Source: Mucilaginibacter sp. SMC90 (GTDB lineage Bacteria > Bacteroidota > Bacteroidia > Sphingobacteriales > Sphingobacteriaceae). Taken from it: a DNA stretch of 64,000 nt. Below, one piece after another: positions 35,125 through 45,000 of this stretch. The position numbers and the translations under genes were made by a program. Each line of letters starts with the position of its first letter. The stretch's first letter is position 1. Under the pieces are notes generated by a model. It saw only the letters and a program-made list of their open reading frames with translations. It searched no databases and was not told the DNA's origin. The stretch lies in contig NZ_CP094527.1 of NCBI RefSeq assembly GCF_022811725.1, forward strand, positions 4,712,001 through 4,776,000. The letters run 5' to 3'.

Positions 35125-35138
35125 AATTCTATAGAATT
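35125..35138. promoter_or_regulatory. 14-bp palindrome upstream of the operon promoter
   Basis: AATTCTATAGAATT is a perfect palindrome centred about 46 bp upstream of the predicted transcription start, where the -33 element is weak. The position fits an activator site. AT-rich dyads of this kind are bound by Rrf2-type regulators of cysteine metabolism, among others; the identity of the binder is unknown. Confidence 0.45.
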
Positions 35139-35402
35139 TATATAAATAAATCATTCTTTTTTTTAAATCTGTTCTAATCAGCAACAAAATGGAGGCAAAA
35201 ATGGAGATATTAATGCTTTATTGCGGTGTTTTACGGTCTGGAACCGTTTAAATAGAGTTTGTGATTTTTTACGCAGAGATCAATACTATTGGTTTTTACC
35301 CCAATTACTGCTCTATCCGAAAAAACACAATGCGTACATTTTCACTAACTGCCCGATAAATTTCATAACAATAGCCATACAAAATCTTACATTCATATCA
35401 TT

Positions 35403-36014
35403 ATGGATCTAACTACGCTCATCGTCATTACCACTATCGTTTTCATTATAGCGTTTGCGGCTTTCAGGCTGTTTGATGTTAAAAAGGGAAAGAAGAAATT
35501 GGAGTTGGAACGATCGGCCAGGATTTTACCACTTTATAAAAAAGCCGAAACCACTGTCGGTTTAACCGCCGAGGATGTATTGCCCTTTGCCCAAAACCTG
35601 CTTACCCGCCATGACACCTTCTTATATTTAAAAGAACTTGGTGAGCTCCACCTGTTTCCAGAAGAATATCATACACTCATTAAAGGAGCCGAAAGCTCAC
35701 TGGCCCAATGGCTGGAATTCCCTACCGAACTGGATGCTTGCCCCGATGAAATAGAATACATTAAACGGGTTACCATTGATCTTAACGGGCGGGGCAACGT
35801 TATACATTACGAGGTATTTAAGTACCGGGTTAACCCGCCCCACTGGGCTACCGAATACGTATGGATCTTAGGCGTTGTGGGGCCGTTTTTTGACGATAGT
35901 AATCCTTACGATTTCCCGACGGCTACTTTTAGCCGGGTAAGCAGTACCGTGGATAAAGTTACACCTGAAGAAGAGGTTAAATGGGTACATGAAAATATTG
36001 CTATGAAGAGGTAA
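35403..36014 (+). CDS. Hypothetical protein with N-terminal membrane anchor
   Basis: The 203-residue protein begins with one hydrophobic helix (LIVITTIVFIIAFAAFRLFD) and then a soluble domain that is not recognised. The soluble part contains FPEEYHTLIKGAESSLAQWL, IKRVTIDLNGRGNVIHYEVF and HWATEYVWILGVVGPFFDDS. It is monocistronic and divergent from the sulfate-ester operon; the 357-bp gap between them holds that operon's promoter and palindrome. The 3' end faces exonuclease III across a palindromic repeat. Confidence 0.65.
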   Translation: MDLTTLIVITTIVFIIAFAAFRLFDVKKGKKKLELERSARILPLYKKAETTVGLTAEDVLPFAQNLLTRHDTFLYLKELGELHLFPEEYHTLIKGAESSLAQWLEFPTELDACPDEIEYIKRVTIDLNGRGNVIHYEVFKYRVNPPHWATEYVWILGVVGPFFDDSNPYDFPTATFSRVSSTVDKVTPEEEVKWVHENIAMKR

Positions 36015-36033
36015 CGCAACAAGTTTTAAACCC

Positions 36034-36066
36034 AGACTTACGAAGTTTTTAAAACTTCGTAAATCT
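36034..36066. repeat. AGACTTACGAAGTTTT hairpin repeat, copy 1 (terminator-like)
   Basis: AGACTTACGAAGTTTT (36034-36049) pairs with AAAACTTCGTAAATCT (36051-36066) with one G-U. A second copy with the same flank (ACCCAGACTTACGAAG) is at 60828-60860. This copy lies between two convergent genes, so it could serve as a two-way terminator. Confidence 0.7.
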
Positions 36067-36077
36067 TCATATCTAAA

Positions 36078-36860
36078 TTATTCAGCATCCTTCAGCTCAA
36101 TCCAAACCGGCGCGTGATCACTTGTTTTTTCCCAGCCACGCACATCTCTGTTCACCCCGGCGGCAACAAGCCTTTTTTCCAGATGCGGGCTCAGTAAAAA
36201 GTGATCTATACGCAGGCCGGCATTCCTTCCGTACGCATCCCGGAAATAATCAAAAAAAGTGTAAATCACTTCGGTAGGGTAAAGTTTACGGATAGCGTCA
36301 GTCCATCCCTGCTCAACCAATGTTTTAAAAGCCTCACGGGTTTCAGGGCGAAAGAGGGCGTCATTTACCCACCGCTCTGGTTTATAAGCGTCAAGTTCGG
36401 TAGGCATTACGTTGTAGTCGCCGGTTAATACAACGGGCTTATCAGCAGCAAGCAAACCGGCAGCATGACTTTTTAGCCGTTCAAACCAACCCAATTTATA
36501 ATCAAACTTAGGGCCGGGCGCAGGATTACCATTAGGCAGATAAAGGCAGCCTATAGTAATACCATCAACAATAACTTCAATATAACGGCTGTGCTCATCG
36601 GTAGGATCGCCCGGGAGCGCCCTGCATACTTCGGTAATTTGTTTATCTTTTTTTGCCAGTATGGCTACACCATTCCAGCTTTTTTGCCCGTGCCAGATGG
36701 CTTTATAACCAGCATCAAGTACAGCCTGTTCGGGGAAGTTTTCCTGCGGAGCTTTAAGTTCCTGCAGGCATGCAACATCGGGAGCTGTTTCTTGTAACCA
36801 GCGAAGCAAAACAGGAAGACGACCGTTTACTCCATTTACGTTATAGGTAGCTATTTTCAT
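36078..36860 (-). CDS. xthA: Exodeoxyribonuclease III
   Basis: The 260-residue protein is a typical ExoIII/AP endonuclease: MKIATYNVNGVNGRLPVLLR, then LQELKAPQENFP with the catalytic Glu, GDYNVMPTELD with Asp and Asn, and SDHAPVWIEL with the final Asp-His pair. All catalytic residues of the family are present and the length is normal. It repairs abasic sites and degrades the 3' ends of duplex DNA in the cytosol. It faces the hypothetical gene at 35403 tail to tail. Confidence 0.93.
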   Translation of the reverse strand: MKIATYNVNGVNGRLPVLLRWLQETAPDVACLQELKAPQENFPEQAVLDAGYKAIWHGQKSWNGVAILAKKDKQITEVCRALPGDPTDEHSRYIEVIVDGITIGCLYLPNGNPAPGPKFDYKLGWFERLKSHAAGLLAADKPVVLTGDYNVMPTELDAYKPERWVNDALFRPETREAFKTLVEQGWTDAIRKLYPTEVIYTFFDYFRDAYGRNAGLRIDHFLLSPHLEKRLVAAGVNRDVRGWEKTSDHAPVWIELKDAE

Positions 36861-36969
36861 GATGCAATTTAAGCAGTTTAGGTATTATCACATACATTAT
36901 AAAATGCAAAAGCGTTGCCATGCATGGCAAACACTTGATTGCAATGACAATAAACAATATAAAGTCCCT

Positions 36970-37161
36970 CTACTTTTCAAACTCGTCCGGATCTGTTTCA
37001 GGCCGGCCGGGTTCAGTATCAGGAATTTCGTTCGGGATATTTTCGGGCGCTTCTTCAGGCATTTCCGGTTCTCCCGGATCCGTAGGCTGCCTGATCTCCG
37101 GACGCTCCGGGTTTACCGGCATTTCATCTGGTTCGTTTGGCATGGTTCTCTTCTTTGACAT
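36970..37161 (-). CDS. Small Pro/Glu-rich hypothetical protein
   Basis: The 63-residue protein is almost entirely Pro, Glu, Asp and Asn (MPNEPDEMPVNPERPEIRQP, then TDPGEPEMPEEAPENIPNEI). It should be disordered and strongly acidic. No domain or signal is seen. Similar acidic, proline-rich small proteins recur in Sphingobacteriaceae, but I know no function. It is read in the same direction as its neighbours, with about 40 bp to the gene upstream. Confidence 0.55.
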   Translation of the reverse strand: MSKKRTMPNEPDEMPVNPERPEIRQPTDPGEPEMPEEAPENIPNEIPDTEPGRPETDPDEFEK

Positions 37162-37203
37162 ATTTAAACAACCATCAAACCGCGGATAGGTTTGGCAAAA
37201 TCA

Positions 37204-38220
37204 CTATTTAAGTGCCATTACATGCCTTGTTTCCCGCAAAAACTGGTCTATTTTCTTTGTGCTGGAAAAGCTTTTGATAACAAGTGCTTTTTGTTTGTTT
37301 GATCCCGGTACCTGGAAATACATATTAATATCTGTACCCGAATAAATAAAGTTATAGCTGCGCCTGGTGATTTGAAAATTAATAAAATCGGCAAAGGCAA
37401 AAGTTTGATTACCGATGCCAAGGGGATTGTATCTGTTTACTGTTTTGTTGGCTGTATCAAAAACTATTTTGCTGAAGGTTGAAAACACAAACGCGGTACC
37501 TCCCAGTAAGCATCCCCCAATAACCAAAACCTTATGAATCATATCTGAATCATGTGTGATTGTTTTATTGATAATTTCGTTCAAAGCCAGCGCAATCAAA
37601 CACAAGCCAATTAATAAACCACCAACCCACTTACGCTTAATAGCAAAATACGGCGGGTGGGTATCATAAAATTGATAATCGGTAATTACAGTATCGGCAT
37701 AAGCCGGCTCGGTATAACCTGTAGACAGGAATTGCATAATCACAGGAAAAGCTTCCTGCGTTAAAGCAATAGCGTTAGCATCGTCGTTCTTTGCGTAATT
37801 TGCCGACACCACAACTCCTTTTCCATATTTGTTTCTTTTTGGAAAAGCACGGTAATTATAGCCCCCCATAGTGTTACGCACCACGCCGATATTATCGATA
37901 TCATCAAATCTTTCGGAACGAATGCTAAGCAAACCAAAAAGTTTTTTACGCATAACCTGCGAGTCGTTATCAAAGACCACCGATGTACGACCTATTCCCC
38001 ACAACATCCCAACGATAACTGCCAAACCCAAAAACATGGGGATCGATGTTGATAATGCCTGCGAAGGATCGGGAAACAAAGTAACATTGAAGAATACAAT
38101 AAAGGCTGCAAATACCACTGCGAAACCAATACTGAGTACATTAAAGATACGATAAGGATAGAGTGTTACCCGCCTGCTTTCGATATCCCAGCGGGTTTGT
38201 GCAAATTTTTTTAGTGCCAT
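37204..38220 (-). CDS. Hypothetical membrane protein with PH-like soluble region
   Basis: The 338-residue protein has two pairs of membrane helices: about 24-80 (RIFNVLSIGFAVVFAAFIVF, IPMFLGLAVIVGMLWGI) and about 190-245 (KWVGGLLIGLCLIALALNEI, KVLVIGGCLLGGTAFVFSTF). The two soluble regions that follow have a similar pattern (VFDNDSQVMRKKLFGLLSIR and VFDTANKTVNRYNPLGIGNQ). This suggests an internal duplication of a helix-pair plus PH-like domain. Function is unknown. It is divergent from the ABC operon starting at 38397. Confidence 0.65.
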   Translation of the reverse strand: MALKKFAQTRWDIESRRVTLYPYRIFNVLSIGFAVVFAAFIVFFNVTLFPDPSQALSTSIPMFLGLAVIVGMLWGIGRTSVVFDNDSQVMRKKLFGLLSIRSERFDDIDNIGVVRNTMGGYNYRAFPKRNKYGKGVVVSANYAKNDDANAIALTQEAFPVIMQFLSTGYTEPAYADTVITDYQFYDTHPPYFAIKRKWVGGLLIGLCLIALALNEIINKTITHDSDMIHKVLVIGGCLLGGTAFVFSTFSKIVFDTANKTVNRYNPLGIGNQTFAFADFINFQITRRSYNFIYSGTDINMYFQVPGSNKQKALVIKSFSSTKKIDQFLRETRHVMALK

Positions 38221-38358
38221 AAAGGTTTAAATTTAATACCCTTTAAACAAGGTTTTAATTACAAGGTTTTAACCAACAGGTAATATTTATAATCTAAATA
38301 ATATTTAAAGCAATATTCGGCTGTTAAAAATAACCCTTGCTTTTTAAAAATGTTTATT

Positions 38359-38366
38359 TACATTTG
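38359..38366 (+). promoter_or_regulatory. Bacteroidota -7 promoter box of the ABC operon
   Basis: TACATTTG matches TAnnTTTG exactly and is followed directly by the GntR-type operator at 38367-38392. The predicted start is about 38373, some 24 nt before the first ATG. Confidence 0.65.
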
Positions 38367-38392
38367 TAGTGTACTATCACACTAATACACTA
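38367..38392. promoter_or_regulatory. YtrA/GntR-type operator
   Basis: TAGTGTACTA (38367-38376) and TAATACACTA (38383-38392) are inverted repeats matching at 9 of 10 positions with a 6-bp spacer. The arms contain GTGTA/TACAC, the pattern bound by YtrA-subfamily GntR repressors. The site begins where the -7 box ends and covers the transcription start. It is probably the autoregulatory site of the GntR protein at 40019-40426. Confidence 0.65.
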
Positions 38393-38396
38393 AACC

Positions 38397-39245
38397 ATGA
38401 TTCAAATAAACGATTTGAATTTCAGTTATGACGGCAAAACGTTGCTGTTCAAAAACCTAAACCTTTCATTAAAAGCCGGGCATATCTATGGCTTATTAGG
38501 TAAAAATGGTGCCGGAAAATCAACCCTGTTAAAAAATATTGCTGGTTTAGCCTTTCCGCAATCGGGCAAATGTTTTATTAACGGCACAGAAAGCTCAAAG
38601 CGCCTGGTATCTACACTTCAAAACCTTTACTTTATTGCCGAAGAGGTTTATGTACCAGCCTTAACTCCCGGGCAGTTTTTAGACAGGACGGCCAGCTTCT
38701 ACCCTGCTTTTAGCATTACCGACTTTTACAGCCACCTGAAAATATTAGATATTGACCCCAACCTGCTAATGACCAAAATGTCATACGGGCAGCAAAAAAA
38801 GATGATCATCGCTTTTGGCCTGGCTACCAATACCGGTGTGCTGATACTTGACGAACCTACCAATGGGCTTGACATCCCTTCAAAAGTGCAATTCAGGAAA
38901 CTAATTGCATCGGTTTTAAATGAGCAACGCTGTATTATTATTTCAACCCACCAGGTAAGGGATTTGGACAGCCTCATTGATACGGTTTTGATTTTGGATG
39001 ATCACCGCATTGTAGTTGAGAACTCGGTAGATGAGCTTACCGAGAAACTATTCTTCGGTGTTTTTAAAGATCTTACGGGCATGAATGTGCTGTACGAAGA
39101 AGATACATTGATGGGAAAATACGCTATCGTACAAAATACCGCCGGCAAGTATGGTAAAATGGACCTCGAATTATTATTTAACGCCGTTACAACTAATAGC
39201 CACAAATTATTAAACGCACTAAAACCAACTGCACTCCATGAATAA
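38397..39245 (+). CDS. ABC transporter ATP-binding protein
   Basis: The 282-residue protein has Walker A GLLGKNGAGKSTLLKN, the signature MSYGQQKKMIIAFGLA and Walker B VLILDEPTNGLD, with a His switch in ISTHQVRDL. It matches the Bacteroidota group paired with a YtrA-type regulator. It pairs with the permease encoded directly after (8-bp overlap). The substrate is unknown; related systems respond to cell-envelope stress. It is the first gene of a six-gene operon. Confidence 0.92.
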   Translation: MIQINDLNFSYDGKTLLFKNLNLSLKAGHIYGLLGKNGAGKSTLLKNIAGLAFPQSGKCFINGTESSKRLVSTLQNLYFIAEEVYVPALTPGQFLDRTASFYPAFSITDFYSHLKILDIDPNLLMTKMSYGQQKKMIIAFGLATNTGVLILDEPTNGLDIPSKVQFRKLIASVLNEQRCIIISTHQVRDLDSLIDTVLILDDHRIVVENSVDELTEKLFFGVFKDLTGMNVLYEEDTLMGKYAIVQNTAGKYGKMDLELLFNAVTTNSHKLLNALKPTALHE

Positions 39246-40008
39246 TTACTTCAGTTTAAAGCGTTTTTTTCAGCTGTTTATAAAACATACTGTTGAACAT
39301 TACCGCACTTACTTAATGTCGGCATCGGTTTTAGCAGGTGTATTTTTGCTTGGGGGCTCGTTTATATTTTATATGATCCCCGGCCCTATGGATGCCGGCT
39401 TTCAGGGCGCCATATTTGCTGTGCTTATAGTGATTGCCGGCCCGATATTTACAAGTACCATCTTTACCAACCTCGGAGATAAACGCAAAGCCATTCCCGC
39501 TTTAACACTGCCGGCGTCACAGTTTGAAAAATTCATGGTTAGCTGGGTTTATTCATACGTTATATTCTTCCTGGTTTATACCGGCATCTTCTACCTTGTA
39601 TTATCTATACTGCTTAACCTGAAACATTGGCCGGGGCATCAGCCGGAAATGCTGACCCTGTTCCAGGATAAATTCACCATATTGCTGATCTTATTCTCAT
39701 TTCTGCATGCTGTTACCCTGTATGGTGCCATCAGGTTTGAGAAGTTGCATTTTATTAAAACAGGTTTCAGCTTTTTTATTTTTTACGCACTCCTGATTCT
39801 GTCAAATACGCTGTTCCTACGGGTGATAGTGGGCAGGCAAATTTACCCGGCAACGCCTTTTGCATTCCTCAACTTTCCGGAAGGCACAAACTTTTACACT
39901 ATTGGCTTAAATGTGCAGCAATCGGCCTGGGTTTTTATTATGCTCCCTGTTGTTACCCTGCTGTTTTGGATAGCAGCGTATTTTAAACTAAAAGAGAAAC
40001 AGGCTTAA
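39238..40008 (+). CDS. ABC transporter permease
   Basis: The 256-residue protein has six hydrophobic helices (for example YLMSASVLAGVFLLGGSFIF and FMVSWVYSYVIFFLVYTGIF), the typical ABC-2 permease plan. It overlaps the ATPase gene by 8 bp and ends 10 bp before the regulator gene. It probably forms the membrane part of the first transporter of the operon. Substrate and direction are unknown, but ABC-2 permeases usually export. Confidence 0.85.
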   Translation: MNNYFSLKRFFQLFIKHTVEHYRTYLMSASVLAGVFLLGGSFIFYMIPGPMDAGFQGAIFAVLIVIAGPIFTSTIFTNLGDKRKAIPALTLPASQFEKFMVSWVYSYVIFFLVYTGIFYLVLSILLNLKHWPGHQPEMLTLFQDKFTILLILFSFLHAVTLYGAIRFEKLHFIKTGFSFFIFYALLILSNTLFLRVIVGRQIYPATPFAFLNFPEGTNFYTIGLNVQQSAWVFIMLPVVTLLFWIAAYFKLKEKQA

Positions 40009-40018
40009 AAAGACGATA

Positions 40019-40426
40019 ATGGAATTTAAAGATAACGAAGCGATATACCTCCAGATAGCGGCTTTTGTGAACGATCAGATACTGATGGGAAAATGGCCCG
40101 CCGGGCAAAAGATCCCCTCGGTACGTGATATGGCTGTTGAGCTGGAAGTAAACCCGAATACAGTTATGCGATCGTACGAGTTTTTGCAGGGCCTTGAAAT
40201 TATTTATAACAAACGCGGTCTTGGTTTATTTGTAGCCGACGACGGCTTTGACAAGGTAAAAGCTTACCGCAAAGAAAATTTTGTACGTCAAAACCTACCC
40301 GAGCTCTTTAAAAACATGTACCTGTTAGGTATTTCAATACACGAGATCAGCCTGCAGTATCAAACCTTCCAGGCGCAACAAAACAATGAATTAAACCAGG
40401 CAAACAACGATGAAAACAAGCAATAA
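40019..40426 (+). CDS. GntR-family (YtrA-subfamily) transcriptional regulator
   Basis: The 135-residue protein has the GntR winged helix at residues 8-75 (AIYLQIAAFVNDQILMGKWP, GQKIPSVRDMAVELEVNPNT, RGLGLFVAD) and a short helical tail of about 55 residues without a large effector domain. That short tail defines the YtrA subfamily, whose members repress ABC-transporter operons. It is encoded third in the operon rather than first. It probably binds the operator at 38367-38392. It overlaps the next gene by 17 bp. Confidence 0.9.
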   Translation: MEFKDNEAIYLQIAAFVNDQILMGKWPAGQKIPSVRDMAVELEVNPNTVMRSYEFLQGLEIIYNKRGLGLFVADDGFDKVKAYRKENFVRQNLPELFKNMYLLGISIHEISLQYQTFQAQQNNELNQANNDENKQ

Positions 40427-41147
40427 ATTTTTACTTACCGCCGTATTACTACTGGTCATATCGGTGGGAATATATGATTTTCAGCTCAAAGCCGAATACC
40501 TGAAAGGCAATTATAAAAACCCATACAACGGCTTTGTAAATTTAAATTTCAGCAACTTCAAAGTAATCAATCTTAGCTCGGCAACAGCAGTAAATATCAT
40601 GCTGGTAAAAGGCCCCTTCAAAGTACTTGCCGATCCTGATGCCATTTGGTTTTTGAAAACTGAACAACGGCGGGATACGCTTTTTATAAGCGCCTTCTTT
40701 AAAGACAACTTTCATAATGTGCGCGCTCCAAACGTTCTTTACATATCAATGCCGCAGTTGGATGCTTTTCATGCTGATGCCAAATATAAGGCCGGCGAGG
40801 GTCAAATTACGGATACGACAGCTGCAGCAGACTTTAAGTGGCGTCCTACTATTATCTGCGGTTTCAGTGGGGATAAGCTCAACATTGTCCAGGATCATGC
40901 ATCTACCATCTTATTAAAAAACAACAAGTTCAATATTTTAAACGCCACCACCGGAATTAGTAATGGCAGTGCTTCAAATTTATCTATTGAAACAGGCAAC
41001 CAATTTGAAAAAACGAACCTCGATATCCGAAATAAAAGTCGCTTGTGGATCAAGGACGACAGCCTTAATAACATAAGCTATAAACTTGCCGATAGCGCAA
41101 AACTTATTCTGAACGGCAATACAAGGATGATCAGCAATAAAAAATAA
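40410..41147 (+). CDS. Exported beta-rich protein, DUF2807/GIN-like
   Basis: The 245-residue protein starts with a hydrophobic helix (LLTAVLLLVISVGIYDF), a signal anchor. The rest is a beta-helix-like string of short strands with many Asn and Ser (VINLSSATAVNIMLVKGPFK, NILNATTGISNGSASNLSIE). This resembles the putative adhesin GIN/DUF2807 domain of Bacteroidota. Its place between regulator and second ATPase in an ABC operon is typical for this group. The role is unknown. Confidence 0.65.
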   Translation: MKTSNKFLLTAVLLLVISVGIYDFQLKAEYLKGNYKNPYNGFVNLNFSNFKVINLSSATAVNIMLVKGPFKVLADPDAIWFLKTEQRRDTLFISAFFKDNFHNVRAPNVLYISMPQLDAFHADAKYKAGEGQITDTTAAADFKWRPTIICGFSGDKLNIVQDHASTILLKNNKFNILNATTGISNGSASNLSIETGNQFEKTNLDIRNKSRLWIKDDSLNNISYKLADSAKLILNGNTRMISNKK

Positions 41148-41165
41148 CCTCAAACTCAGCAAATC

Positions 41166-42053
41166 ATGAAATTAGAAATCAACTCCTTATCAAAAACGTA
41201 TGCCAATGGCGTACATGCATTAAAAGATGTTTCGCTCACGCTAAATAATGGCATGTTTGGTTTGCTCGGCCCAAACGGTGCAGGCAAATCATCACTGATG
41301 CGTACTATAGCAACACTGCAGGAAGCTGATAAAGGCAGCATCTTTTTGGATGAACTGGATGTATTGAAAAACAAGACCCAGGTACGCCAGCTTCTTGGGT
41401 ACCTGCCACAGGAGTTTGGTGTTTACCCCAAAATATCAGCCGAAAGGATGCTTGACCATATAGCCCAGCTTAAAGGCGTTGGCAACAATGCCGAACGTAA
41501 AGACCTGGTGCTGCAATTACTGGAGAGCGTGAACCTTTATAAAGACAGAAAGAAACACCTGGGTACTTATTCCGGCGGTATGAAACAGCGCTTTGGCATA
41601 GCGCAGGCCCTAATTGGTAACCCCAAACTTATTATTGTTGACGAACCGACAGCAGGCCTTGACCCGGCCGAGCGAAACAGGTTTTACAATCTGCTAAGCC
41701 GTTTGGGTGAAAATACGATCGTGATCCTATCAACCCATATTGTTGAGGATGTAAGTACGCTTTGTGCTAATTTTGCCATCATTTGCCAGGGCGAGGTTTT
41801 ATACGCCGGGGATCCGGAAAGTGCAGTAAATGAACTGAGTGGAAAGATCTATAGCAAAGTGATCACCCAATCAGAACTGGGCTTTTATAAAGATGACTAT
41901 CAGGTAATATCAACGCAGCTAAAAACCGGCAAACTTCATATCCGCATTATTAATGAAGCCGAACCCGGCAACAGCTTTATCAGCAGCACCCCCAACCTGG
42001 AAGATGTGTACTTCAGCAACATCGCTACACGAATAGATGTAGACACCATTTAA
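41166..42053 (+). CDS. ABC transporter ATP-binding protein
   Basis: The 295-residue protein has Walker A GLLGPNGAGKSSLMRT, the signature YSGGMKQRFGIAQAL, Walker B LIIVDEPTAGLDP and a His switch in LSTHIVEDV. It belongs to the ABC-2 type ATPases. The following large permease gene begins 22 bp later, so these two form the second transporter of the operon. The C-terminal 70 residues end in NLEDVYFSN, as in drug/peptide exporters. Confidence 0.92.
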   Translation: MKLEINSLSKTYANGVHALKDVSLTLNNGMFGLLGPNGAGKSSLMRTIATLQEADKGSIFLDELDVLKNKTQVRQLLGYLPQEFGVYPKISAERMLDHIAQLKGVGNNAERKDLVLQLLESVNLYKDRKKHLGTYSGGMKQRFGIAQALIGNPKLIIVDEPTAGLDPAERNRFYNLLSRLGENTIVILSTHIVEDVSTLCANFAIICQGEVLYAGDPESAVNELSGKIYSKVITQSELGFYKDDYQVISTQLKTGKLHIRIINEAEPGNSFISSTPNLEDVYFSNIATRIDVDTI

Positions 42054-42075
42054 AACCACTATAAACCAATAGTTT

Positions 42076-45000
42076 ATGTTTCTTAAAATATTTCTGTTCG
42101 AGATCCAGAATAGGGTCCGCAGGCCAGCCGTTTACCTGTACTTTTTAGCTGCGTTGCTATTTACAGTGTTTACTTTCTCTACCGGTTCATTGCCATTAGG
42201 CGAAAAAGAGCACATTAACGCGCCCTATGTACTTGCACTATGGTGCTCGGGCATCACCATGATGATCACGTTGGTGAGTTCGTCCATTATGGGCACCGCC
42301 TTATACCGGGACATTGAGTACAATACAAAAGATTATTACCTAACCTATCCTATCACAAAAGCAGGTTATTTCTGGGGCCGTTACCTTGGCTCGTTCGTTT
42401 TTATGATCGTTATAGCATCGGCGGTTATTGTTGGTGCGTTTATGGGCACCAAACTCGGGCCGGCTATGGGATGGACTGATGTTAAACAATACGGCCCCAA
42501 TAACCTCATCTACTACTTGCACCCGTTTTTTACTATCGGGCTGCCTAATGTTTTGTTTACATCTTCGCTGTTTTTCGGCCTGGTGGCACTCACCCGGAAT
42601 GTAAAAGTGATTTACTTTGGCGGGATCCTGTTATTCCTGTTTTACTTCATCGCGTTATTTTTCCTTAATCACATTAACAATCAAACAATAATAAACCTCA
42701 GCGATCCCTTTGGCCTCAACGGCATAAGGATGCAAACTAACAACTCAAGCGTTGCTGAGCAAAATACCACCCTATTTCCTGTAACCGGTACCTTTATGCT
42801 CAATCGTATAGTGTGGGGAGGTATTGGGATAGTTATTGTGATCTTTACTTATTTGAGGTTCAGCTTTGAACGTTTTTTTGGTGGGCGACGCGACAAAGCA
42901 GCCATTGATGAGGCAGGCATAAAAACAAAGAACATCATCACTATCAAACCGGCAGTTAGCTTTAGCGGCAGCTACAACAGGAACACCTTAAGAAACCTGG
43001 TGAAAGTTGAACTGCTCAATATTATCCGCGATAATTATTTCTGGATCATATTACTTAGCGGCACCTTGTTTCTCGGCTTTGTATTTTGGCTTGGCGAAAG
43101 CCGGAATGGCGTACCTGATTTTCCACGAACTGTTACGCTCCTGGCTATTTTTAATGATGCCTTTCCCTTCTTCATTTTCTTCATCATCATGTTTTATACC
43201 GGCGAAACCCTGCACCGCGACAGGGCTACCCGTTATGCTTTTATCAATGATTCGCTCCCGCCGCCAAATTGGATCCTGAATGGATCAAAGCTCATCACCT
43301 TATTGCTTATCGGTACAGGCTTATCTTTCATCCCCATCATAACAGGGGTTATTGTTCAATTATTAAAGGGATATCACGCCCTAAACATAGCTGCATACCT
43401 AACCTACATAGGCTACATCCTGCTGCCATCTTTACTGGAGATGGTTGTGTTTTGCTATGTGGTACATGTTGTAGTGAATAATAAATTCGCGGCTCACGGT
43501 ATCGGTGTTTTTTTCTGGGTGATGGTATTCTTTTTGCGCAAGTCGGGCATCTTTGATTATAACCTGCTGCTATATTCTTATACACCATCCTCGGGCATCT
43601 CTGACATGACCGGAATAGGCCATATGGCAACACCTATAAACTGGTTTAACTTGTATTGGCTGTTGTTTGCAGGGCTGCTCATCATTGTTTCGGCACTGTT
43701 TTATTACCGTGGAGTAACATCATCTTTTAAAGAAAGGCTGCGCCTGCTACCTCAGCGCTTTAACAGAAGCACGGTTTTGATCACCGCTACAGTGGCAATT
43801 GCTTTTTTAGCTGTAGGTGCGTGGAATTATTATAATGTAAGCTATTTAAATGCTTATCTCATAAAATATGAAAATACAGCGAGAGCAGTGCTGTATGAAA
43901 AAACGCTGAAAAAGTATGAGCGCCTTCCCCTGCCCAAAGTAACCAATATAAAAATGCAGGTAGAGCTTTATCCGGATAAGCAACAGGTAACTACACATGC
44001 CTGGGTAACCATCACTAATAAAAACAAGGTTGCCATATCACAAATGCTGCTTGATGGGGATCAACTGACCGCCTATTCACTTAAAACAGATGGGGTACCG
44101 GTTCCGTTCACTACGCCCCTGCTTTATCGCCGCGGGCTTTTGAATTTTTTGGGTCCGAAAGCTGATACCGCCGATTTCCGTTTATACCAGTTTATAAAAC
44201 CTTTACTACCCGGCGATTCGCTGATATTGGAGATCAATTCAGAAATAGTGCATAAAGGATTTACAAATGGCATGTACGCGGCTACCCTTAGTAACAACGG
44301 TATATTCTTTAACGGTGGGCTCCCCGGTTTGGGCTACGATGAAGACGACGAACTGGGCAGTCCCTACGAACGCAAAAAAGCGGGTCTGCCCGAAAAAAAA
44401 GAGGAAGAAATTCAACAGGATAACCCGCAAGGCATCAGCACGCTTAAAGCAGGGAGAGCCGCCGATCTCCTGAAACTTGATGTAACAGTTGGTACGCTTG
44501 CCGATCAAACCGCTATTGCCCCCGGTCGGCTCGTAAAAAACTGGCAGCAGGACGGCCGCAATTATTTCCATTACGTGCAGGACAAACCGGGCATGTATAT
44601 GCCAATGGGTATAATATCCGAAAAATTGGCCGTAAAAAAGGCGACCGTTCAGTTAGATCACCAGGTAAACATTGAGGTTTATTATCATCCGGAACATAGC
44701 ATTAATATCGACAGGTACATTGCTGCTTACAAAGATGGCTTGGCTTATTACAGCAAAGTTTATGGCAACTATCCATTTAATGATATCCGCCTGGTAGAAA
44801 CTTCTGTTTATGGCCCGCAGGATGCATCAATGATTACGCTGGATACCTACGCCGAATATTTTGGATGGAATGCTGATTTCCGGGATCCCAACAGCTTTGA
44901 TTATTGCTATGCCAATACCACAAGGCTACTGTCACAGCAATGGTGGCGTTTCCAGACAGCGCCAAACAGCACGATAGGCAGTTTGGTGATCCCCGAAGGT

